In this document: one piece after another, positions 9,421-21,977 of the stretch
How positions within the stretch are numbered: the first letter of the stretch is position 1
How the letters are laid out: the number at the start of each line of letters is the position of its first letter
Origin: Larus michahellis
Taxonomy: Eukaryota > Chordata > Aves > Charadriiformes > Laridae
Assembly (NCBI RefSeq): GCF_964199755.1
Contig: NC_133899.1
Span: forward strand, 29,553,446 to 29,617,445
DNA: 64,000 bases
Direction of reading: 5' to 3'
The notes under the pieces: generated by a model
What the model saw: only the letters and a program-made list of their open reading frames with translations
Database searches by the model: none
Told to the model about the DNA's origin: nothing
Made by a program: the position numbers and the translations under genes

Positions 9421-10733
9421 CTAACAGTTAACCCTGATCTGGTTGAAAATTACTAAATGTTTTGATGGAGAAGTAATAGCCTGAAGACGACCTGAGGGAA
9501 GCCTAATAGTAAAATGAATGATCTGGCACTCCTTGGACTTGGTGTACTTGTATTAAATTCCACTCAAGTATAAACGATGATTTTAATTGAAGTGGGGAAA
9601 TGTGGATTGCTCTGTTTAGCTTTATATCCAACAGGCACCTTAGCAGATGCCAACCCTGCCTGTACTTGCACAGAGCAGTGGGACCATTGGCAGAACTGGG
9701 TTTTTTGTTGATCGGGAAGCTTTGGGAGGAGCAGGAGCATCCTGATAGCTCAGGTAGTGTTGACTTCTGTCCTTGTATCAGAGTTGTTCTTCAGAGGAGG
9801 GGATAAGAGCCACAGGGTCTCTCTTTTTCTGTGATTCTGGGCTGCCAGAAGAGGTGGTGGTGATGACTTGAGGTGATCAGAGATATGTGTTACAGCAGTC
9901 TGCTCTGATTTTTGTTACTAAATAATTCATTGTTCTTGCTGGCTGAAGGATCAGAAATGAGGAAGTTTGGTCTCCAGTAACTCTGGCATCAAACCGAGTT
10001 TGAAATGAGTACAGCTTGGACACAGTTCATCTTACTGCTAAAAAGAACAAAATACAGTGGATCATTTGAATACACTTCTAATACTTCTAATGGTAATAAA
10101 TATGGTATCCTTATGGTATTAAGTATGTTCTGTACAATTTTAAACTAAAAATCTCCCAAGAGAATATATTTAAAAGAGGGAATATGAGTTCAGAGTAGGT
10201 TTTAAATACTGGAAATATATTGGCTTTCATTTGAAAGTTCATGTCATTCTACCTGTGTTTTCTTTTTCCTGGCCTAGGAGGTGTAGAGAAACCAGCAGTG
10301 TTACGGGGATGCCCATGTTCTTTACCACAGGTCTGTGGCATTGGAGCTTAACCGCGTTTCACACCAGTAACCCTGTTCGTTGCATGGATGATGAGTGTGC
10401 TGGCCATATTCCACCCCAAGGGCAACTTCACTCTGCTAATGGTCTGTTGGTTGTTTGAACAAGCTCTTAATTAAACAATCCATACCTATGTATTTGTATC
10501 ACTTCATGTACATGGGTATCACCGTGATGTAATGCGGCACTAATCCTTATTAGTGCAGTAATAAGATCCCAGGAACAGTAACTGGATCCTGAGTGAATTA
10601 TTCTCCTTAAAGAAGATGCTAGGAAGGGGATGCAGCTCTGGTATAGCAATACAGAGGAGGATACTCTTGTTCTCTTGGCTCTTAAGATCCTTGTTACTAT
10701 GAAAATACAGGCAAGACTGGTAGGTGCTTTGTT

Positions 10734-10750
10734 AAAAAAAAAAAAAAAAA
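10734..10750. repeat. Poly-A run (A17)
   Basis: Uninterrupted A17. No upstream processed-gene similarity or polyadenylation signal was seen, so it is listed as a simple repeat. Confidence 0.85.
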
Positions 10751-11277
10751 GGTGAATAAACTACCAACAACAATCCAGAGTCTTGTTGATTACCTTCCTG
10801 TGTCTTTCTGGATGGCATGAAGATGCAGCTCTTGAATTTTTATGGTGGTGTTAGGAGTTAGCATGCCTGACGCGCAGTCTGGGAAAATAGATAAAGTATT
10901 GCAGCTCAGCGTCTCTCAGGTGAAGGTGAAAGTCTGTTTTGTGGCAAGGGTGATCCCTCAGTACTGTGTTTTCTCAGGGCATCATAGCAGAGTGAGCTCT
11001 GTCTCCTGTAACGTGTGGTGCGGAGTTACTCAAAGAAGAAAGAGCCTGGAGGAGTTGTTCTGCAATAAGCTGTGGTGGTCGGGGTCTCTCACCTCAGGCC
11101 ATGACTCAGCTGCCGTTGTGAGCCGGTTGCCCTAGGAAATTACTTCCTGCACCTGTATGCTTGATGCCTGACTGTAAAATTGCATATAACTGTGGAAGGC
11201 TTTCTTGAGTACTGCCACACTGGTGCGTATCATAAACCTGCTGTTGGAAAATAGTCAGAGCTGTTAGATTCTTTTTT

Positions 11278-11296
11278 TTATTATTATTATTATTAT
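11278..11296. repeat. (TTA)n microsatellite
   Basis: About six TTA units after a T-run. A second short (TTA)n lies at 13,988-14,020 in two blocks. Confidence 0.85.
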
Positions 11297-14200
11297 TTTG
11301 TTTATTACCTCTCTTGTTTCATTTTGATCTAGGGTTGCTTAAATCCTTGCTAATAATAGACCTGCATCACATCTGGCTGTGCAAAATCTTGAAAAACGCC
11401 TGCGTTGTGGAAAATATTGATTGCAATTGTATGTTCTTTTCTAAATACACGAAACAGTCACTTTTATAAAGAGCTTGTATTTGTGCTTATGCACCCATCC
11501 CCATGAGAAAACATGGAAATACATAGTCAGACTTCAAAATAGCTTGCAAAATAAATTAGAGAATATTTTAAATCAGTTTCCTTCCTGTTTTGATTCAAGT
11601 GGGGAGAATATTCCAGGGGTGCTGCCTCTGCAGAGAGTTTGTTTTGCTCATTGTTATTCGCAAAGACAGGGAACGTCATATGCCTAGGAGGAGAGGATGG
11701 GGAGTGCTTCAGATGAAGAACTGGGATGCAGTTGCAGGAGCGTAGGCAGTGTTCCTTCTTTGACAAAATAAAAGCTAAAGGGCCACTAGGCTTGTGGACC
11801 CCAGAGCCAGGCTTTTTGTAAACATTTTTAGAGGTTTGAAGACACAAATAGGGTACCAAACCAAGCATTTTCGAGCGTGTAGGACACGTTAAAACAAATC
11901 TGGTGCAGGAGCCTTGCTGATAATGGCTGTAGCACTGATTTAGTATGTTTAAGTCACACTGAAATGGGTCCTGTTCAGTGCAGATGGGCAATTAAGGAGA
12001 AGGTCTTGTGAGTGTGATGGTGCATCTGTGGATGTGCTGGGGCCCCGTGCAGGAAGCACTGCAGCAACGAGAACACTGTGAGCTGTGTCAGGGTTTGCGA
12101 AATGAAGTGCTGTGTCTTGCCTTTGCTCTAAGTAGTGATGCCAGCACTTCCTGAGGGACCCATCTGCAGTAGTCCGTATCATTTACTGTGTGTTACTTTC
12201 TTGAAGTGTTCTTTTGGTTCCCATGCACGTGGGAAACAAGTGTGTGCCATCTGGTCTGCTTAAGTCCTTCCATGGTGCTGCTTAGCTGTAGAGATGACTC
12301 TTATGTAAATAGGAGTAGTCATAATTACCAAGGGAGGTTATCTAAAAACATCAGGCAGCTTTATTTTGAAAAGTAGCTTCTTATGTGCCTTAGATAGGCT
12401 GACGTCATGATCAGTGGGGTTAAACAGTCATTAAGGAGACCTTGTGCTCACTTTCCATTTGTATGATCTATTGCTGACGGCTCTGATTGTGCACTGAGAA
12501 GGTTTGATCAATTATTCAGCAAGGGCTTGAGTTTAATTTGTCTTGGGGCGAGGAAGACACTAACACTACAAACTGGTGCGGTTAGTTGCTATTTAGGCAC
12601 TTGGACTTTGCACTGACTGTTCTTTGTGTAGTTTTGGGAGATGAATTCCCGCTCAGAGGAGGATATAGTTATCAACCATTTATCCGACATGTATGCATTC
12701 AACGTATTACAGTGGTTGTAAACAAATCAAATTAGACCTGTTTTAATCAGTCACTCACGGATACTATGTTAGCTGTGCTATCCGGAGTGGACTTTTTCCC
12801 TGTTATGTGTAAGATAGACTGATGTTATCCATCAGCAGTGTGACCAGCTGCAGGACTCGGTTAAAGCAATGAAAAGGGACCTTTGCGGCAGCCTTCTCAG
12901 TAGGTATGAGGAAGATGAGATGCCATTTATGAAGTCCCAAGAACAGCAGCTCATGGGAATCAAAATGGAAAAGATTAGGAAGGGAGTTGAAAGAGTACGG
13001 GTAGATTGCAAAGAGCATATCCATATAGACATTGTACAAAAACTAGGATGCTTCCTCTGTGTGAAACCCCAGAGTGAGTTCTGAGACAAGAAGATGTCCT
13101 GATTTTAGGCCCAAGAAAATTTAGAGCTGTGCTTTTAGCCGTGTTGAAGTTTCAGCTGATTCAGAAGATGTACAGCAAGAGCACTGGAAAGGCATGCCAA
13201 GATCTCGTGTGGGTGAAAGGGTAAGCCTGGAGTGGAGGCAGAGCTGTGGGTCATGAACAAAAAATAGAGGCTGAGACTGGGAGTAAGGTGGAAAAGAGAA
13301 GAAATAATAGGTCTTCTAGGAACCTCAGGGAAATGGGGAGGACATAGAGGAGGAAGGGAAAATCATGCAAAGGAACAGTTGGAGGTGTGAAAGGAGGGTT
13401 GCATAAGCCAAGAGAGGGTCTGATTTCAAGAACAAAGTGTGTGATTGCATCAGAAGCAACTGATGGGTTGAGGAGGATGTAGACAGTGTTGGCCGAAGAA
13501 AGGGTATTGGAACAGTATCATGGAGCCCACTCTCCATATACAAACACAAAATTACACTTATTCCTGCCTCTGTTTGTGGGATCACAGCTGCATTGCATGC
13601 ATGTGTGGAACAGCTGGATGGCATGTTTTAATTAACACAGGCCTAATTTCTGGCTTGGAATAAATTGTATGATGTTCCCTGGTGAAAGCTCCCAATGAGA
13701 AGAGTGCAGGGGGTCCGAGCAGCACCGGGGAAGGGTGAAGATGGAATGGGGCTGGTTTATTTTCTTTCTTAGGGTACCTCTCACCATTCTGACCCCTCCG
13801 TTTTGCACGTGCCTTTCATGTCTCTCTTGGCCCCATGCAGGAGGCCGGGAGTTGTGTTGGGCATCAGTCCTTCCTCTGCTGCTGACTTCTTCAGAGACCG
13901 TGGCATTTGGCTTCCCCTCCGTGCACCTGTTTCCCTTTGCTGTTTCTGTAGTGCTCTGTAATGAAACGTGTTATATGTAAGCTAGGTATTATTATTACCA
14001 CCTATGTTATTATTATTATTGAGCTTTTGTGGGTCAAACGTACAAGATACTGTGTGCCTCCAAGGAGTGAGGGGTCAGCCTTAATTAGCCTTCATTGGCT
14101 TTGATAGGATTTGAAAGCATCTGGGAACTTGTGGATACTGCTTATTCCTACAGCTGGCAGACATGTTCTCAGATGGCTGTTACTTTAAAAAAATACAGTT

Positions 14201-15760
14201 TTGTGCATACCAAAACTACTTAATTTGGTGAAAAAAGGAGTTTTGAAACACTTTGGCAGTTCTTATGAAAATGTGGAAAATCAGTATGTGGTTTACATCT
14301 CAGAAGCATATTCAGATAATGTACATAAATTAAAAAAAAATCCTCCAAATGTCTCCCATCGCATCGTCCTGAGAACAAAGTGCTTGCACAGTTGAAACAA
14401 GAATGTGTGGTGACTGAACCTGTGGTATCTCACTGTGATTGAAAGAAAAAAGCTTTCAAAAAGAATTTATTGCTCTTTGGTGTGATACTTTCTGTTTTCC
14501 TAAGCATTAGCTCTTCAAGGTGGGGCGGAATTCTGGAGATGGAGGGCATCTGTACACTGCTGATTCCTGCTGGTATTGTGAATTTGGTCAGAAGATAAGC
14601 ATTTGTCTGCAGCAAGTAATTTGTAATAAATTTTTCTCTTTTTCAGTATTTAATTTTGCTCTGAGACAGGGCAGCGAGGCTTGCAGCAAAGAGTAAATCT
14701 GAGGAGCGTCTAGTCAAGGCCACAAGCCCTGCCAACAAACAGACCGGAGAGGAGGTGGCAGCTCCATGACCTGGTACACGAAGGTCTGTGGCTGCCTTGC
14801 AGGCACTCCCTTTCTGCAGTGTTTGCCTGGCTGGCATATTGCGGGCTGTTCCAATAGTTTATGCTGTTTAAGCTGGTAAAGTGAATTATTAATTAACTAA
14901 TTAACACACAGCCCTGGTTCACAGACAGACGCACGTGTGCCTCAGGTATTTGTGCGCTGGTGAGATGGGCATGGCTCGCCTGGGAAGCAGAGGGAGGACC
15001 CGTGTCCTGCTATGCTCTGCACTGTCACATGGCTGGCTGAAAGAGGTGGCAGCATCCAAGGGAGTTTTGCAGCGTTTGCTCTTCACCTCCGTGTTTTGTC
15101 ATTTCAGGTGGGATTGCAGTTCCTGATGCAAAGATCTCTGGAGTTTTGTGGGGTCTGTGTATTGTTAAGATACAGTGACCATTCCTTTTTGATGGACTAC
15201 TTAAGAATCGAAAGCCTGACTAATTGTCTGCCCATACCTCATTGTCTGCTGTGTCTGTGTGTTGGCTGCAGATATGATATACCTGCTTCCTTAGACCTGT
15301 GTTTCAAAGACTTTAGTGGTGCTTAGTGGTTTTAGACCAGATGCTTTAGTGGCTTTGCAGTGAGCTGTAACTGAAGTTACTTGGTCAGTGTTGTGTTTAC
15401 CCTCTCTTGAGAGCTAACAGTGAACTACACACAGCCTCTCTTAGCCGTCAGTATAAATTGCTGCTTGTGCACGGGATGTTTAGTCGAGGTGTGCTTTGCA
15501 GTGCAGAAGGAAGTTAGGCACTGATGTTGCTGGCCTGATGGATGGAGGGGAAAGGTTTTTTTTCACAATTGGTTAACAAACTATCAGTAACTGTGAGCCA
15601 GGATGGTCGTTGGTAGGAGATGGCTCTGGCTAGTCATGATCAAGAAACACAGGTTTTTGTAAAACTAAGTGCGAGTAGAAAGTTCCCCTCTGGGAGAGTA
15701 TTATAATGTGGTTTCTCAAGTTCTGAGGTTATCGATTGGAGAAAAGCACGGGAAGGAGCT

Positions 15761-15795
15761 GGGGGTAGGGGGGGGGAGGTGGCGGAGGGTGGGGG
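15761..15795 (+). other. Strong G-quadruplex motif
   Basis: GGGGGTAGGGGGGGG, then AGGTGGCGGAGGGTGGGGG: four or more runs of at least three G separated by short loops on the plus strand. It sits in otherwise ordinary intron-like DNA. Confidence 0.75.
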
Positions 15796-18700
15796 AAGAG
15801 GACAGACACTAAGCTAACGGAGGCCTTTGGAGAAAACAGATACTTGCTTCTGTGAGCAAAGATCTCCTTCAGTGAAATTAGGATGAGGGTCCTGCCTATA
15901 GGCTGAAGTAAGATATATGTGATTATAAATGTGGTTTTCCATAATATCTTTAAATGCCCCTCCAAACCAAGTAACTGTGTTGTTTAACACTTGAGTTGTA
16001 GTAAATAAAAGAAAAAAATCACTTGGCCCAGTTTCTGAGAATTATTTCAGTGGACCCACAGTCATGAGACTTTCCATCACGGAGGACAGGGCAGGCCTTA
16101 AATTGGGGAGTGGGATTCTCTGGCAAAACGAAACATCCCAAGGAAGTTCAAAAATACTCACACAGCAGCAAAGCCACTGCTTGAGTCGATCTGGGAGATG
16201 TTAGTGCAGGACTTCTGTTTGAAGAAGGCTTGTCTTTCTATGACGAGCACTAGTTGGAATATTTTTGGCATATGTCAGAACTGTATCCAGATCTCAGGAG
16301 CTTCCAGTGAATTTCTGAGAAGATGTAGTAGCTTTCCTATATTGAGGCTGGCTTGAGTTTTTTTTCTTTGTTTGGGTGACGGTTTTTTTGGTACTCACTT
16401 GTACTGGACAAAATGAGCCTAAAAGCTCATCAAACAATGGCAGAAGGGGAAGAAACACTGTCTGTTCTCGAGTGGGTATTTCTTCTCTTGTTTCCTAGTG
16501 ACTATTTGGAACCAACATTTTCTGTCAATAACTTTTGTTGAAAATACTTAAGCTTTGCTGTTTGAAGCCCGTTTTGCGTAACATGCTATAGTTACGCTTT
16601 GTGCTTAAAAACTGAGTCAACCCTGAAGAACAACACTGTCACCATAAAAATCACACACAAAATGTTTGATGCGTGGGAGTTTTTTTGTCGTCTTTTTTGT
16701 TTTGCAGCAGTTGAAATCCTCCGATTTTCTTTCTAGAGGAGCAGATGAAAGGAAAGAAGGCATTTTTTTTCATTGCCACAAGGACTAAAAAGTTATTTGT
16801 TATAGCAGCTGAGATTCTCACCCCATCATTTGCTTCAGGATCCACACATTTAGCTAAAATACCTATTGTTGTTTGATGAAGGCTTAGAGTTTAGTTGGTG
16901 AAGTTGTGATAGTTGTGTTTAAACAGTCCTTTAAAAAAATGTGCATGCTCCATGAAGCTTGGGTTACTTTATTTTCTAGTTGCAAAAACGACTTTAGAAG
17001 TTCTATACCTTTGACCGTGCAATTATATTCATCGGCCCTCATGTGGGTGATACAGCTGTGTGGGGAGCCCAGCTGAGAAATGAGTCCAGGCGGTTTTGTT
17101 GCTGTACTTCGAAGTAAATGCTTGTTAAGGTTTTACTGAAGCTGTAATAGATGAGATGTACAAATGCTCATAGCATTTTGCCGCGATGCTTTGGGTTTTG
17201 TTCTGAAGTTTGAATTACTTGATTTGTTACCTGCGTTTCAGTGTAAAATTAATACGCATTCCCCCCAAATTTGGATTTTATATGGTTGTATATGGTGTAT
17301 CATAGGCTTTTCAATGGAAGCAGAGTGCATTTCATGATCCTGAAGTCAGAAGACAGCCTGTAAACAAATGAAGGTGTATTCCTATTGCCATAATTTATGT
17401 TGGGAAGTTCTATTATGTTTTTTAGGGCAGTCCACGATGAGGGATCTGACAGCCTGCAGGCTTTTCTGTCTATGCTATTCATGATGCTATGTATCAATGG
17501 TGGTCAACCTACGTGGCTCCAAGAGCCAAAAACCAACATTTTCATGCAAGTGAGAACCATATGATGTGCACCTAATGTCATGGAAAGCCATAGTAAGGGA
17601 CACTTCATGGCTGGGAAAATACAGTGATCCCACTGCTAAGTTACAGAGCCTTGACTGTTTGTACCTGATGATCCTCTCATTTAAGCCCAAATACTGGCAA
17701 CCTCCCACCTTTTTGATTACCCAGGAACCTTATGGCTGGCCACGTGACTTGGTCTGTCCAAAATGACAAAACCCTCCAAAATGACCAGAGTCGTAATTTA
17801 GTGAAGACAAATGGAAAGTGCTACCCTGAAGGAGGAGTCCTCAAACTGATGGCTATACTGGCTATGCTGATACAACTCAACATGTCCCAGTTTAGTGCTG
17901 CTCATGGATTTCCTCTTTATCACTGGGGCAGGTGGTAGTATGTGATGCGAAAGTCAGGCAAGAGATGTGTTGTTCCCTGCCACTCTAAAAATTTGTTTAT
18001 GTGTATCTGAATGATAATGCCCTCAGGCCCTGTGAGGAGGTGAAGATTAAAGTGTTGCCACGTGCTCCAAAACCACGACCCAGGCCTTGCAAGCTTGTAA
18101 GCTAATGTTGAAAAATCAGTAGTTTCAAGTCTCAAGAAGAGCACGTGTCTTGACTGACTCTGTGACTTTTAGTCTGCCTATCTCTGGTTTTCAGATATTT
18201 CTTCTGCAAACATGTGAGCTAGAAACAAAAATATAAAACAAAGCTGAGTTTCTCTTTTGTGATGACATGGTTCCAAGTGTTACAGAGTTAAGATGTACAC
18301 CAAATAACTTAAATCTGATAGCAACTAGGGCAACAGAGCTGCAGGTCCCTTTTGTAGGGGAAAAGGAGTGGAATAAAGGTTTCCCAAAAGGTAATCTCAG
18401 GGGGGTAGGAGGGATTCTTGTGAGCATACTTGGTTTCAGTGCTTCCTCAGCAAGAACTGTGCAGGAAACCTAGTCGCGTATTTGCCCTGCTGAAGGCACA
18501 AGGACCAACCTCCAGAGCTCTGCTTTTCCCCTGTGCTTTCCCATTGCTTTCTTGCCTCTTCCCAGTTCGGATCTTTACTCTCCTTATCTTTCCCTGTCTC
18601 TTGCCTGGCAGAGGGATGTCATCAGAGATTCTGCTGTTGCTTTGGTTTGTGTTTTGTTCTCCCTTTAAACCAGGGGAAGGAGAGCTGTGTAGAGCTGGCC

Positions 18701-20409
18701 CCTTAGGAAGGAAAAGGAGCAGTTGCTCATACGGTGTTGCTCAGCAGCCCTTGTCTGCCAGGAGTCATCGAGCATCATTTGTGAGTGTCCCTTGCTGAAA
18801 CCAGTAGATGAGTTCTAGGCAGTCTGTGACTTCTCGAGTTCATTTGGAGCATTAAATACATGACTAGATGATTCCAGAGTTGGGGCAATGGAAAATTAGG
18901 AGTTGGGCTTGGCTTACTTGCTCATGAGTTGGTGACACTGGAGGAATGTTTTCCTCCTAGACACTGCAGCAAGATCCATGATGAGCTCTCATCAGACCAT
19001 AAACAGAATAGTCACACAGATACAGTGGTCAGCCAAGTGCTTCCATGGGAAACCCTGCAGCCAGCAGCCTGAGTGTGAATCACAGTCAATATGAAACATG
19101 GAGCAGCATACTGTGGAGGTGCGCCCCTTTCTGAGACTGGAAAGGGGAACCTTCAGGCTCCTGGACTGTTGCACATGTTCTCAGCAGTTAGCATCAGCAA
19201 ACACTGGAGCACGAGCAAGAAGTCAAGATTGCATTGTCCCAGGTAACTCTCACTAATGCGTGATGGAGTTGCGCTCCTTTGGTCCATTAAGCATTTAAAT
19301 GGAGCAGCTTCAGCAGAGTGTACTGAGGGTTATTGTTCTCCAGGAGGACTCCACAGGCTAGGGCAATGTGGATGCTGGGGTTCAGATCTTTCTAGGCAAA
19401 CCCAGGACTTCTGAGTTTGTCTTGTAGCCACAGCCACGCAACTGCTGGAGGAAAGGGGATGCCCACTTGATCTTAGAGGGTGCTCCATCTTTTTGGTAAT
19501 AGAGAAGCTCATCAGGAAACAGAGGCATAAGTTTCTCTGTCATGGGTTGTGGGAAGGATGAGGTATGAGAGAGTTCTGCTGATTTGGTTAATGCTGTCAC
19601 GGTTTCTGTGAGCAGGTGGGTGCCTGGGGAATTTTAATGCAAAAATGTCAGATCCCCTAGGATTAGGTGTCAAATGACTGATGATTTTGAGGGCTGCAGT
19701 TTTGAATTTGGTACCTAAAGATAGCAATTGCGTGGGACTTTGTCACTGATTTCCTTTGAGAATCAACACTTTTCTGAGAACTTTAACTTTGGGATTCTGT
19801 TGGCATTCAATTCTAGTATGTAAATATTCATTCACCAAATCTCACTCTTTTGTGCTCTAACCCCTTTGCCTCCCTGTAGCATATACAGTGTAGCTTCAGC
19901 TAATGGAATGACAATAGTTACATGATGCAGAGCAGGGTGAGGAGTGTAAGGCCTAAACTGCACATGGCTAGCAATGTGTTTGTACTGTGATAATCACAAG
20001 GTAGCAGATGTCTTGCCCTCTCTTTTTATTTTTCTTTTTGAAACCCACTCCACTTGTTATTATAATTACTTGGGCTTATTATGAAGGCAAAAATAGCTTC
20101 TCTATTTAAAGAGAACAGATGGTTTTTCTAATGGTTTTTCCTTAACATTGAATGAATTGTGGTTGAGTCAGAAACTGCCAGCCCAGAAACGTATGTTTTC
20201 ATTAGAGAAATACTTGATTAGGTTAATTGAGTGTGATTCAATGTGATGTACATTTGGCCAACTTAAAAGCTTTCCAACTTTGTCTTGGATGGAGATAACA
20301 GTATCTCAGTGTTTGCAGTTTGCTCAGTAGTTTGCAAAAACATTGCCTAAAGAGTAACAAAACATTGAGGGGACACTACTGCATTAGTGGACTGAATATA
20401 ATCTTTTGT

Positions 20410-20457
20410 AAAAAAAAACCAAACAAAAAACCACCAAAAAAAACAACCAAACAAAAA
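20410..20457. repeat. A-rich low-complexity tract, (CAAAA)-like
   Basis: Purine-poor A/C tract with repeated CCAAACAAAAAA-type words. There is no poly-A signal or element body attached that I can recognise. Confidence 0.8.
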
Positions 20458-21952
20458 CTGCAACACAACTCCTGCTTCATTTTTTAGAACAATGCAAACA
20501 GGTAATGTACACTTAAGTCATGTCCGGACATAAAACTTGCGCTAGTTTAATTATGGTAATGTTGAATACACAATATGTTAAGCAAGGTGTGTAGTTTCCC
20601 AAAGAGCACATACCTGTATGTCATTGCAAGGGGTATGAGAACAGAGGTGAGATTCAGTATGAGATAAAACCAATATGAAGGTATGTGGTAGGCGTCTGAG
20701 CTCCCATTACAGTTAATGGAGATCTAGTCAGGGCAGCGCATGAATCTGGAGAGTGATTCAGCTCACTTTGAAGTATACTCATAATGAGTGCTCGACTGAG
20801 TGGCTGTCTGAGCTCCCTGGGCCGTATTGAGTGACGATCCACTGACTGTGATGGGAGCTGGGATGGCCAGTGCACACCTACCTGCAGGAGACTGGGTTTT
20901 GGTGTCTTCATTTGAATTGAGGTTCACCCACATCCATGTGGCAGCTACGTGCCTGTAGTTCTTTGTCTGCTGGAAAGACAAAATTCAGTGTGTCCAGATA
21001 TCCCTGAGGACAGAGGGGCCAGAAGGGGTGCAGGTGAAGATGGATAAGCCAAAAGAACGTAACACTTTCAGAAGGATTGGGAAGCATTTAAAACACCGGG
21101 ACATGTTTGCCCGTTCACATCTTGTTCCTGACAGTGAGGTCTTTGCCATCATTACTAAACAGCAAACTCCTTCCTCTTTACATCTGAGAGGCTTCAAAAG
21201 AACGAACCACATTCAAACCCAAACAAAGACACAGCTAAAGGCAGTCATGAGGACCCAGCCTGGAGGGAAGAGGTGGAGAATAAATCATAGAGTAAGTTCA
21301 CCTTTGGGAAGCCCCTCTGTCATGAGATGGAGCAGGAATTTAGTTACACTGAGCCTTGCTAAGCTAAAGACTTCAAGGTTGTGTTTGTGATATCCAGGAT
21401 AGTATAGCAGACGAGTCATATTTTCTATTGCCTTTTCTGTTAAAGTCTGAAGATCCCCTGAGCAGCCCCAGTTGTCACACAAGGTGCTTTAGTTAGGCCA
21501 TGGAGTGAGTTTAATGTACTGTAATTTCCATGCAAGCTCAAGCCTCATGGGAGAGATGATGTGAAGCTCGGAATACAGGCAGACTTCAGGGAACAACCCT
21601 AAAACCCCAACCTCTTGACGCTTCTATGATGCTTGCTGGAGACTACGGGATCATGATATCTCCTGGAGACCTCAGTCCTCTTCCAGACTCTAGCATGTAG
21701 CCAGAGAAACTTTGAGTTGTGTTGTGTGCCCCTATCCTCTGTGCCTAGAAATGGCACGCATAAAATGCAGTCCTCGATGTTCCCACTGCCATCCAGCAGT
21801 TGGTCTGGGCAGCGTCTAGGACCATCTTCTAGCAATGCTTCATTTCTCTTGGCTGCATAAGACTTAATATAAACTCCAAACTCTTTGAGAAGGGGTCTTG
21901 ACAGTCCTGGTTTTGTAATTTGCAGCATGTCTTTTAGCAACTGGGCAGTTTT

Positions 21953-21977
21953 CCCACCCCCCACCCCCGCCCCCCCC
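21953..21977 (-). other. C-rich tract, G-quadruplex motif on minus strand
   Basis: CCCACCCCCCACCCCCG followed by eight C: four C-runs with one-base loops, giving a very stable quadruplex prediction on the minus strand and an i-motif on the plus strand. Confidence 0.75.

Noticed and set aside
17490..17940. Possible hAT-type DNA transposon, from the wording ATGGTGGTCAACCTACGTGG
   Set aside because: A few words recall old DNA transposon ends, but I could not find matching inverted termini or an 8-bp target duplication.
21028..21390. 120-codon plus-strand open frame
   Set aside because: No recognisable domain, no convincing Kozak context or splice sites, and no compositional change. It is within the size expected by chance in 64 kb.
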